A stretch of 42,500 nt of DNA from Zopfochytrium polystomum (taxonomy: Eukaryota > Chytridiomycota > Chytridiomycetes > Chytridiales > Chytridiaceae): positions 1 to 42,500 of the forward strand of contig JAIVFJ010000136.1 of the NCBI GenBank assembly GCA_025765615.1, written 5' to 3'. The position numbers were made by a program, and so were the translations under genes. How positions within the stretch are numbered: the stretch's first letter is position 1; each line of letters begins with the position of its first letter. The notes below the pieces were generated by a model. It was given only the letters and a program-made list of their open reading frames with translations. It was not told where the DNA came from and did no database searches. Positions 22,732 to 31,870 of this stretch are shown here, one piece after another.

Positions 22732-25203
22732 ATGGCCACGTCGTCGTCGTCCTCGTCACGCCCGCTTGTCTCGGCGTCGACCCCGCTCCTTGCTGGCCAC
22801 TCCGCCGCCGCCGCCACCGAGCCCACCGTGGCGTCGTCGTTCCGCGCCGTCGTCACCACAAACCTGGCCTTCAACAGTTGCGTGTGCAACCCCACCACTC
22901 CCCCCACCCCACCCCCCGCGAAATACTCCCACACAGAAGGAGGCGAGCATTGATTGGATGGCGGCATTGATTGGGTGGCGAGCTCAGCGGGCCGTCCACA
23001 AGGAGGAGGTGGCGAAAGCATTGGGCAACGGAGGAAAACGAGGCGCGGTGGGGCGGGTGTGGTGGGGCGTGGTGAGGCGGGCGGCAGCGTGAATGCTCCC
23101 CCGACCAGCCACCTCCCAGCAAGTGTGTGCGAAGTGGGGTGGGCTAGGCCAACGGGGTCAGGCGGGCGGAGCGAGTGCTGTTGGGTGATGAGCGCGGTGG
23201 CACCCCCAACCGGACGTTGGAGATTGTTTATCTGGTTGGCCGCTTCGCAACCTGCGCCACATAGCTGACCGTCTTCTGTCCGCCCTCCCTCCGTATAAAC
23301 ACACACACACGCACACGCACACGCACACTATGCAGTCGCGGCCGCCATCTTCTTCCCGCTCGGCATCTTGGCCGAAAAGCTGGCATGGGGTAAGTCTGAA
23401 CGCGTCCGTGGGCCTATTTCTTTTTTTGTTCTGCTGTCTTTCCAGCAAGGGCGACCGGTGACCCGGACTACCATCGCGACTCTTTTTTTCCCTCAGAATT
23501 GTGCTTTGGTGTGGACCACCACAGGGCGCGTTTGGCGCCCTTCCGGCCGCGATGCAAACCCTTGCACAACCAGCTCCCGCCAGCTCTTTTCCATACCGTC
23601 TTCAAAAAACGCGCGGCCGCTTAGCTTTTCTATCTTTCTTTCTTTCTTTTATTATTGCAAGGCGACCAGTACATCTTCTGGCTCAACTTTGCCGCCATCG
23701 TGCCTCTGGCCAAGAGTCTTGACTTCGCAACGGATCAGCTGTCCATGCGTGTCGGCCAGACGTTGGGTGGGCTGCTGAATGCGTCGTTCGGAAATGCGGT
23801 CGAGCTGGTGAAGTTTTTTTGTTCGAATTTTTTCTCCATATCTTTTCCTGAGCGTGAAGCTAACAGCAATATAAAAACACGCAGATCCTCGGCGTGATGA
23901 CTCTCCGAGCCGGGCTTCTGCGCGTCCTTCAGGCGTCTTTGATTGGCTCCATCCTCTCGAATCTGCTTCTGGTCCTCGGATTTTGCTTCCTGTGTGGCGG
24001 GCTCTTGTAAGTAGATGAAAAAGTCGTTTTTTTCTTTGTCCCTTTCGTATGCTTTCGAGGGTTTCGCCGCTAAAGCAAATGCAGCCCGTTCCGCAAGAAC
24101 GGCTTCCAGAGCTTCAATCTGGACAATGCGAATCTGGACGCAGGTCTGCTGGCCGTGGTTTCACTGGGTTTGGTTGTCCCCGCGACAATGGGCGGCGACG
24201 ACGACAAAATCATTGGCGTGTCCCGCGGCGCGGCCATTGTTCTTTTCACCACTTATGTCGGTTACCTCATTTTCCACCTCTACACCAATGTAAGCCCTGA
24301 AAAAGACGACGGCTCTCAAGGCACAATTACACTGTCGATTGAACGGTTCTTGCCCCACCTCCATTCTACCCGTTTTCATTTTTTAGCCCCTCGGCCTAAT
24401 GTTCGAAGCCAAAACGCGAGCCCGTCGCGCCAGCCGCGGGCCGCTCCCCGAGCCGGTGGTGTCGGCTGACGTTGAGAACTGCCGGGAGGAGCCAGAAGCC
24501 GAGCAGTCGGACGAGGAGGAGGAGAAGCCGATCACGCTGGGATGGGTGGCGCTGCTGCAGCTCGTGGTGACGACGCTGCTGATTTCGGCGAGCGCTGAGC
24601 TGCTGGTGGGGTCGCTCGAGGGCCTGTCGGAGGAGGCGCACCTGACGGAAAGCTTTATCGGAATTGTCATTCTCCCGATCGTCGGCAACGCCGCGGAGCA
24701 CGTTACGGCCGTGTCTTCGGCGATGCGCAACAAGATGGACTTGGCGATTGAAGTTGCGATCGGGTCTAGCATGCAGATTGGTGAGGTTTTTTTTTTCTTG
24801 TTGCGCGTTCGAATGCTTGGGTGTCTGTGTTTTGGCACCGACTTTTGTTCACGGGTGCTGGTGAGGGGGGGCGCGTTTGCTTACAGTACGCTAAAACCGA
24901 ATGAACGAAATATTCGCAGCGCTGTTTGTCACGCCGCTTCTGGTCCTCGCAGGGTGGGCGGTCGGTCAACCCCTGACACTGAACTTTGGCATCTTTGAAA
25001 CGGCGGTGCTGGTAGCAAGCGTGTTTGTCGTCAATGCCCTCATCTTTGACGGACGCTCCCACTGGCTGGAGGGCTGGATGCTGCTCGGTAAGAGGGGCCA
25101 TTTTCTTTTTTGTTGCGTCAAGCGACCACTCTTGAACACTCTGCCAAACCTTCTCCGTTATTCAGCCTCGTACATCATTATCGCCCTGGCTTTCTATTAC
25201 TAG
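22732..25203 (+). CDS. VCX1: Vacuolar-type Ca2+/H+ exchanger (CAX family)
   Basis: Exons: 22732-22876, 23336-23389, 23662-23807, 23885-24006, 24085-24289, 24387-24780, 24920-25087 and 25166-25203, giving 423 residues in frame. CAX exchangers use the vacuolar proton gradient to move cytosolic Ca2+ into the vacuole. Both signature repeats are present: GNAVEL at about 110-115 (preceded by [10 protein letters not shown]) and GNAAEHV at about 324-330. Each glutamate is a transport residue in the family. Between them is the expected acidic loop (about 257-271, with DEEEE). Other hydrophobic stretches fit about 11 helices, for example [12 protein letters not shown] and the C-terminal [11 protein letters not shown]. 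Length is normal for Vcx1. The first junction uses a weak GTTGCG donor; it was chosen because it yields the family-like [13 protein letters not shown]. The Ser/Ala-rich N-terminus starts right after a purine-rich leader. Confidence 0.9.
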
Positions 25204-25487
25204 AAAGGGAAAGACGTGCGAAGGGTTGATGGAATTGGATTCTAAGTGTACTAGTGCAAGGGGAGTGAGGGAGCGAGTACGCATTGCAAGAGAGAGTGGA
25301 GGGCCAGCGTAGTGTGTGTGCGTGTGTTTGTATGTACGCGTGCGTGCGTGTGCGTGCGTGCATGTGTCGAGGGGGAATGCAGAAAGGGAAGGGAAGGGAA
25401 CGGGCTGGCAGTAGTGGTATTAAGTAAAGAAAGGACCGACCAGCGGCTCTATTGGGGCGCCTTGTCACAGAAAGTCGCAAACAGGTC

Positions 25488-26213
25488 ATGCTCCGACGAC
25501 GGCCACTGCTGCCGACGGTGTTGCTGCTGCGCCCCGCGTCGCCGCCGCCGCCGCCGCGTCCACTCCTTTGGTCTTGGTCGGCGTCAACGTCAACATTGTC
25601 ATTCTCGTCGTTGTCGCTTTCTTCTTCTTCTTCGTCCTCGTCGTCGTCGTCGTCGTCGTCGTCTTCATCGGCGGTGGCGCCACCGCTGCCCGCCTCCTCT
25701 TCCTCCTTCTCCTCCTCCTCCTCCTCTTCCTCCGCGACCCCACGACCGGCCGCCGACGGCTCGGCGGCGCGTCCGCCGCGGCCGCCCCCGCCACCGCTCC
25801 TGCAGCTCTACACGCGCAAGTACTGCGGGCTCTGCGAAAAGGCGCGCGACAACGTGCTGGCGCTGCGGGCAGGACGGCGGCGGGACGAGGACGACGCCGA
25901 CGACGTCCCAGCGGATGCGACGGATGCGACGACGACGGAGGCGGGCCGGTTTGAGTTTGAGTACGAGGAGGTGGACGTGGACCTGCCGGCGAACAAGGAG
26001 TGGTGAGTAGAGTTTTTTTTGGCGCGTCACCCAAAACCTGACTGCCCACTCGGACCGAAACAAAATAAACTCATATGTAGGTGGCGGCGGTACAACTACG
26101 ACGTGCCGGTGCTGCACGTCAACGGCAAGCCGGCGTTCATGCACGCCGTGAGCGGCGAGAGCCTCACGGCGCTGCTGCGGGCGCTTCAAGAAGAACCGCA
26201 GCAGCAGCAGTAG
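25488..26213 (+). CDS. Glutaredoxin-like (DUF836 / YDR286C-type) thiol protein
   Basis: Two exons, 25488-26002 and 26081-26213, give 215 residues. The conserved part is LQLYTRKYCGLCEKARDNVL, with a CxxC pair C113/C116, followed after a linker by FEYEEVDVDLP, then EWWRRYNYDVPVLHVNG, the thioredoxin-fold cis-Pro region (DVPVL). This is the pattern of the glutaredoxin-like domain family; the biochemical role in yeast is not settled. The first ~105 residues are unusual: an Arg/Leu-rich start (MLRRRPLLPTVLLLRP) that could act as a mitochondrial presequence, then long Ser and Pro runs. An acidic insert (DEDDADDVPAD region) separates helix 1 from the second strand and is not usual for the family. 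The protein ends in four glutamines. It lies 284 bp downstream of the exchanger on the same strand. Confidence 0.8.
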
Positions 26214-26790
26214 TGATTGACCCCTGTGACTGTGACTCGGGGGACTGCCCTGCCCAAGCCTGAACGTTTCCGAGTGATAGGACAGTACCCCTCGTTTTTC
26301 TCTCTCTCCATAAGTGGAAATTGAGTGAGGTTGTGGGCCTGAAAGGTGTGCTTGGAAAGCAAAAATAACCACAAGGAGAAGGAAAAAGAAGAAAAAAAAA
26401 ATATTAGCAGAGAAAGTTAATCAGGCGAGAGTGTAGTTTGGCGAGAGCATCAATAATAAATGCGCTACAAGTTTTTCACGTCGAGGGTACGAGCGGGAGT
26501 TTGAAGGACAAGAAAAAAAAAAAGAAAAAAAAAAAGAGAGTGAGAGAGAGAGAAAGAGAGAGAGAGAGTCGCCGGTAGTGTCACTCCGCGTGGTCGTGCG
26601 GTCAAGGCGGAGACGAGAGTATACTTCTACTACTCTCCAGCGAACAAAGGTTCGGTGATACAAAATGACCACAGGCAGATTGAGCTAACAGATGGAACCC
26701 CAAAGGAACTGCTTCCGTTAGGTGTAAAGTGTGTAAATGACCACGAAAAAACACCATGTTTGGGTTCAAATGGTAAGGCCAGAGAGGTAT
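26214..26790. other. 3' flank of the glutaredoxin-like gene, with candidate polyadenylation signal
   Basis: No gene is visible. AATAAA at about 26455-26460 could be the polyadenylation signal of the glutaredoxin-like gene. Poly-A and GA repeats lie at 26388-26400 and 26511-26568. The piggyBac-like element begins right after this region. Confidence 0.45.
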
Positions 26791-26794
26791 TTAA

Positions 26795-26834
26795 CCCTTT
26801 AGGGGTTGCCACCATGCCAAAATTGGCATGATGA
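26795..26834 (+). repeat. Left terminal inverted repeat and hairpin of the piggyBac-like element
   Basis: It starts CCCTTTAGGGGTTGCC and includes the palindrome at 26814-26829. The first seven bases match the inverse of the right end exactly; beyond that the match lies mainly in the shared hairpin core GCCAA-NN-TTGGC. Confidence 0.75.
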
Positions 26835-27585
26835 CCCTCAAAGTTGCAACATACCTACAACCTGTACTAACGAATTTCCCAAAAAAATTAGCACCAACAA
26901 CACTGCAGCTGCACCAATATTGGTACCTTTTTTGACCATTAGTCAACCAATGCAAAAACTTTACTGAGTCTATCAAATCTTGAATTCTACTTTGGCCAAA
27001 AAATAAAATTGGTTAAGAGACTATGGGTCCATTATTTTTTCTGATGACTCATCCAAGCAAAAGTAGAAAAAATAACAGAGAAGGGCAAGTGCTAACTGGG
27101 TCTTGGAATGTGAAGTTTTGCAATTTGCACCAAAAATGCAATACCTGTGACAATTGAATGGTTACTTAATATTAAATACTAGTCTATACAAGGGCTCTCT
27201 GCTGCTTGCTATTTTTTAGTTTGTAGCGATTTGGCTGAGATATACTCCATTGTTTGGAGGCCATCTTTCAAAGCAACAGACACACTCTTTGTTTGATTTC
27301 AGAAATCACAGCACTCTCCAAAACAGACCAAATTAACACAGCTCACAGAGAAACAACTGAGCTTTAAAAATCCACTTTTATTTGAATTTTTTTTTGAAAA
27401 ATCTGGCCACAAAAAGTTTCGAAAGAATAAATGATTTTTGGCAGGACAAGCAGTTGCTCAATAGCTTTCTTTGCTTTGCAGTTTTTGCCTCAGCACTATC
27501 AAGAGCCTTCCTTTTCACATGATCAAAATCTCCACTGCCAAATATATGATCACTTATGAAACATTTTCCAAGACAAAAGCCAATT

Positions 27586-27807
27586 TTACATTGACTCCTC
27601 CTTTTGCTTCAGTTTTACCATTCTTTTGGCGATGTAGTTCATGTTTGTATGAAACATGATCAGTTTCTGCACTTCATCATTCCAAACAAGATCAAATGCA
27701 TCCTTTGGGGTGAACAGTTTGACTTGCTTTGCTGGGATACCAGCAGCTTTTGATAGGTCGCCAGTTTCATTCGTATGCTGAAATGGATGAAATTTGCGAG
27801 TTTTCAT
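27586..27807 (-). pseudogene. piggyBac transposase fragment (DDE_Tnp_1_7 N-terminal part)
   Basis: The 73-residue frame contains LFTPKDAFDLVWNDEVQKL followed by HTNMNYIAKRM. This resembles the N-terminal block of piggyBac-type transposases (F...F.DE....I...TNRYA). Frames up- and downstream are broken by many stops, and no catalytic DDD region is recognisable between here and the left end. I read it as a dead remnant of the host element's transposase. The similarity is short, so the assignment leans on the TTAA/CCCTTT ends. Confidence 0.5.
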
Positions 27808-29507
27808 CGCTAATCCAACCCACTCAGCTGGGCTGGTTGTGTTTTGTTCACCCTCCGCAAGGAGTTCACCAATGTATTGCCCAAACTAATCACCTCAGAT
27901 TCCTAGTTTCATCACTTGAAGCAGATCCAGAAGTAAGCACGTTTACGTAAGGGTCAGGCTGTGCAGAAGCCCTGCTGCCCACTCCCTTGTCCAGCACTGA
28001 GGCCTTGTGCACGTTCTCCACCAACTCTGAAGCTCTGAGCAACCGGTTGCTGCCATCAGACTCACTTGTCTGATGAAACTTATGTTAGAAATATCTGTTC
28101 CTGCTTGACATGGCATGGGAAAGTCACTTCAAGCAGAAGTACGAGCTCCTAGTTTATGTCAGTTGTCATTCTTATAATGGAGAAAAGTCACCAGCCTGTG
28201 CTTTCAAGGCTATCAAGGAAAGGCCAGCCAGCGATCAAGGAAAGACCAGCTAGCGATTCCTTTGTGTGACCAGAGTTGATTAACTGCATCTCCCAGTGTG
28301 ACTTTGTGTTTCTCCCAAGTTTCTTTGGCACTGGGCACCTGTTTCCATCAACTATCTGCGCTTTTTTTTCATGTTTTTTTGAGTGCTGGTTTGCTGGAAG
28401 CTGATCAGTGAACGTACAAACAAAAGAAGTGTCATTTGATGCACGGAAGCTGGATCTACCTACATGCAAAAACTTGCGATCTAAAAGTGCTTGGATGTCA
28501 CAGGGTCTCAGCGTGCTCAGCGTGTGTCAAGTTGAAGGGTGGTGGTGTTGTGCAATATTGGAGAGTCCACTGTACATTTCCAAATTTTTTGCACAGTGAC
28601 AGTTCACTGTGCTGAACCACTTTTTCACCGTGAAATTTGCTGCTGAAAAAACACAGTGACCACCAGCTCACCGTTGGTCCACTTCACAATGAGCAAGGCT
28701 GAAGGTGTAAACCCCAGCTGGTGAGTACTCTTTCATCACTCCTGACCCCTCCCATCCCATCCCCATCCCTTCCTGGAATGATCAATGATCGGTTGCTCCT
28801 GCATGAAACGTAGCAGGCAGCGGTGGCCCAGTCGTCTGTCGATGCCTTGATCCTGACCAACATCTCGCCAGCTTGCATGGATGGCCTGCCAACAATGCAC
28901 TCCCTCCACTGTCAGCGCTGTCCCACCGCCCAGCTGTCCCATGCATGCCATGATTATCCCACCCACCTCCTTCCCTCCCCACACCTTCCCTGTTCCCTTT
29001 GCGCTGATCCGAATTGCAGCACCAGCTTCCATCATCAGCCCTGTCCCAGCGGCAAGAGCAGCTCAACACCATCACCACCGCCGCCCAGCAGCATCAACGA
29101 CAGCGACAGCAGCGGCAGCCACAGCAAACCCCTCCATTGTCGCAGCAGTGGCGGCGGGAGCAGATCATAGAGATACTCCAGGCTGGTCGGGGACCGCCGG
29201 GATGGCGGCAGCAATCATCAGAATCCCGCCTGCTACGTCTTCTACGCCTCCTGCCAACCCACGTCCCTCCCCTTCTGCCACTCATCTCGCCGCTCCTCCT
29301 GCCACAGGAGCACAAGCAGGAGCGTGAGGAGAAGGCGCATCTGGAGCAGGAGCAGGAGCAAGGGCAGGATCCAAAGAGACAGCTGAAGCACTGTCATGGG
29401 TGCCGTCATTGGCCTGTTCGAGGACCCTTCCCCCACCCCCTTCCCTTTCCACCACCAGCCACCACCCACATCCACAGTGCCCATTGACTTACAGGTCCAG
29501 TGCAGAA

Positions 29508-30379
29508 TCTCAAACTCTTCCCTTTTCAGCCTTCAGGAACGAAACTGGTTGCATTTCGTTTCCGTCCCTCAGAAGACGTTGCTCTGCTCAAAGAGATCAT
29601 CACCATTCGTTGTACGATGCAAAGCATGGAAAACTATGGCAGTGTGGGCTGCTGTTGCAAAGTCTCTGTCTGCAAGCCTTGATAAGCGGGATGGTCGGAA
29701 ACACCAGACAGACTGGCTTGTCAGCATCGTTTTGACAAGTTCATGGAGGCATTTGAAAAGGACACAATCACATCCATGAGAGCATCAAGAACTGAGGAGG
29801 AATATGACGAGGGTGAGAAGCTGTTGCAGGATTTATCAGAGTTGGTGAGTAGTGCAAAATCTCATGTGGCAGTCCACTGCTAAATGCTCTTCAACGTAAT
29901 CCCAGATACAAAAAACCAACGAGGAGAAAGAAAAGGCAAGCGAAAGCAAAAAGGCAGCTGATAAGAAATGAGAAGTGAAAGGCGTGGAGATTGTGGCAGC
30001 ATCTCGTCAGTGAATGGTAAAACGAAAACGCAAATCAGCCTCAGCCACTGATTCAGATGTGGACTCTGATGCTGAGGAGGAAAATTCAACCGAACAAACT
30101 CGTCCTTTCAATGATCGGGCAAGTGAACACATCTCTTGCTAATGGAAGAGTTTGTGGACATGCAGCACAAAAGGAGAAATTGGAGAAATATTTGCAGGAT
30201 CGTGAGTTGGATTTGGAGGGAAAAAAGCTTAAGCTTGAGCAAGAACACCTTGCACTGAATCAAGCAGGTAGAGCCATAGAGAAGAGCTTGAGAGGAAAAG
30301 GTTTGAGATGGAGAAGGCAGAAAGGGAGGCACAACAAAAAGTCTTGATGGCATTACTTGAAAAACTCCCCACAAAATAA
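29508..30379 (+). pseudogene. Myb/SANT-like DNA-binding protein of the Harbinger element, frameshifted
   Basis: Pieces of one protein appear in order but in different frames: FRFRPSEDVALLKEII near 29545, then AWKTMAVWAAVAKSLSASL near 29625, then RFDKFMEAFEKD and RTEEEYDEGEKLLQDLSEL near 29730-29845. A Lys/Glu-rich coiled-coil tail follows (EKLEKYLQDRELDLEGKKL near 30170, ending ALLEKLPTK before 30379). The order W...W...RF..F, TEEEY and a charged tail matches the accessory protein that partners the Harbinger nuclease in fungi and animals. At least two frameshifts and internal stops make it a pseudogene. A GTGAGT donor follows the LSEL block. An upstream Gln/His/Pro-rich stretch (about 29000-29450) may be its low-complexity N-terminus. 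Confidence 0.6.
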
Positions 30380-30394
30380 ATGACTCTTCATTTA

Positions 30395-31477
30395 AGCAGC
30401 AATCTCCGGAATTGGGAGTGTGTGCAAGTATTTCTCGAACTGTTGGGGGGTCCACACCAAAGTAAGATGCCGTTTGGTTCCAATTGTAACATGAGTGAAT
30501 ATTTGTAAGAAGCACAGCAACTGCATACATTTTGCCAACCTGCTGAAGGTACAATTTTTGGTTCTTGCTGTAGTCCACAAACGCCCAGTTCTGTAAGACA
30601 TGTCCAAAACTCCATTCAACACAAACTCGAACTGCACTCATTCGCTTGTTGAATTCAGCCACATCCTCCTGCAAACAAGCACCTTTGAATGGTGAAATTA
30701 TATGCGGCTGCATTCTGTAAGCAGGATCGCCATAGATGACATAGAACTTCCCATCGTCAATGATTCCGCTTTCTTTCAGGAGGTAGCAATCAGACCAACT
30801 GCCAGCAACTGGTCCAAACAAGTGGGTAATTATGCCGTCTGGGGTCGTTATGCCCTGATACTTAAGGGCATGCTTGCGCTTGTGACCATTGCACAACACC
30901 TTTTGATTTTGCCGCGGGCAGCTTATTCCACGTACTGTTCCATCGATAAAACCAACGCAAGTCTGGAGCAGAGCACCAGCACGGTGAACAGCATCTGCAA
31001 AAGAGTCAAGCTTTTTTTTGTTAATGAAAGGTTATCCAGAACGAGAAGATGTTTGAACTGTTCGTAGATGTGGCTTATAACTATGTTGGTGAACTGTGAA
31101 ATGGCTGACTTCAGCCTGCCAAACACTTGTTCCAGATCTGCCAGTCGATTTGGATATGCCAGCTGCCAGAGAGTCAAACTCAGTGCTTCAAACGCTGATG
31201 CAACGTGTCAGTTCTGAGTGATGACTGGATCGGGCACTTTGAGGAGGCCAACGAGCTTGAGCATCTCATCATGCTGAAGCAAAAGGATTCTTTCCAAAAC
31301 AGTGAATGTGGGGGTTCTTGGTGCATGTTGAAGCGCCTGTGAACGGTTTTCAGCAATGTCCCTCTGCTCAGGGCCAAGAAGATGAAAGAGGTGTTGGGAT
31401 CGTTGCAAGCACGTCTCTGCATTGTGGAATTTGCGTGATTTGTACAATGGTGGAACGATTTTCCCACTGCAAGTCAC
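30395..31477 (-). pseudogene. HARBI1-like DDE transposase (PIF/Harbinger), broken
   Basis: The full domain order is visible. The N-terminal helix block LRVPDP-like (LKVPDPVITQN) and LAYPNRLADLEQVFGRLKSA come first. The catalytic core follows: the first Asp in GFIDGTVR near 30945, NGHKRKHALKYQG, the second Asp in YGDPAYR near 30725, the Glu in VEWSFG near 30610, and a C-terminal QTASYFGVDPP. All three catalytic acids remain. Two lesions break it: an in-frame TGA (31208-31210) right after PVITQN, and a frame change at an eight-base homopolymer (31012-31019) between LSLTKK and LDSFADAVHRAG. The TGA could stem from a C-to-T change in CGA. These enzymes excise and insert Harbinger elements together with the SANT-like partner. 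Confidence 0.82.
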
Positions 31478-31702
31478 GGTGATTCACTGTGGGAAATTCT
31501 CACAATGATGCAAATCGAATTTCCCCAAAGGCACGCGATTTCGTTCGATTTGACATGTCCTTCTTCACAAGCAAAACAAACAAAACTAATACGCAACTGC
31601 ACTTGCAGAAATGGTGGGGCTACAACATATCAGAGTTTCACGAGGATCCGTTTAGTTTTGGTTGAGCTCTCATAGTAATTGTAAAGGTGAAAAGTTCGGT
31701 TT

Positions 31703-31736
31703 TCGTGCCAATATTGGCACACTGACTGTTAAAGGG
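31703..31736 (-). repeat. Right terminal inverted repeat and hairpin of the piggyBac-like element
   Basis: Read inward from the right end it is CCCTTTAACAGTCAGTGT followed by the palindrome at 31705-31720. It pairs with the left end at 26795-26834. Confidence 0.75.
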
Positions 31737-31870
31737 TTAAAGCTGGTTGAGTCGTTTCCGTCTTATTGAAAAAACTGTTTCGCGTTCCGCCCCTTTTAAA
31801 ACGAACAACTCCGCTCTCCCCTCGTTCTCGCTCTCTCGCTCTTTTTTCTCTCTCTCTCAATCTCGCTCTC

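Larger units (their letters stand above)
28592..31491. mobile_element. Nested PIF/Harbinger element (boundaries approximate)
   Basis: It contains the two genes expected of this superfamily in convergent order: a Myb/SANT-like gene on + and a HARBI1-like DDE gene on -. A length near 2.9 kb is normal. Similar inverted motifs flank the block: CACAGTGA-CAGT-TCACTGTG at 28592-28611 and CACGGTGA-T-TCACTGTG at 31475-31491. I take these as near the termini. No convincing three-base target duplication could be identified, so the exact ends are uncertain. Confidence 0.55.
26791..31740. mobile_element. piggyBac-like DNA transposon (TTAA-flanked, decayed)
   Basis: The left boundary reads TTAA-CCCTTTAGGGG (TTAA at 26791-26794) and the right boundary reads TAAAGGG-TTAA (TTAA at 31737-31740), so both ends carry TTAA plus the inverted terminal CCCTTTA. 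TTAA target duplication with a CCCTTT-type terminus is the hallmark of piggyBac-like elements. Each end also holds a perfect subterminal hairpin, ATGCCAA/TTGGCAT at 26814-26829 and GTGCCAA/TTGGCAC at 31705-31720. A transposase fragment lies at 27586-27807 on the minus strand. A second transposon is nested inside, which explains the 4.9-kb length; without it about 2 kb would remain. Base composition is markedly more AT-rich than the flanking genes. Confidence 0.75.

Noticed and set aside
28188..28469. 93-residue minus frame considered as the Cys-rich C-terminus of a piggyBac transposase
   Set aside because: The expected CxxC...CxxH/C spacing is absent and it lies upstream, not downstream, of the transposase N-terminal fragment.
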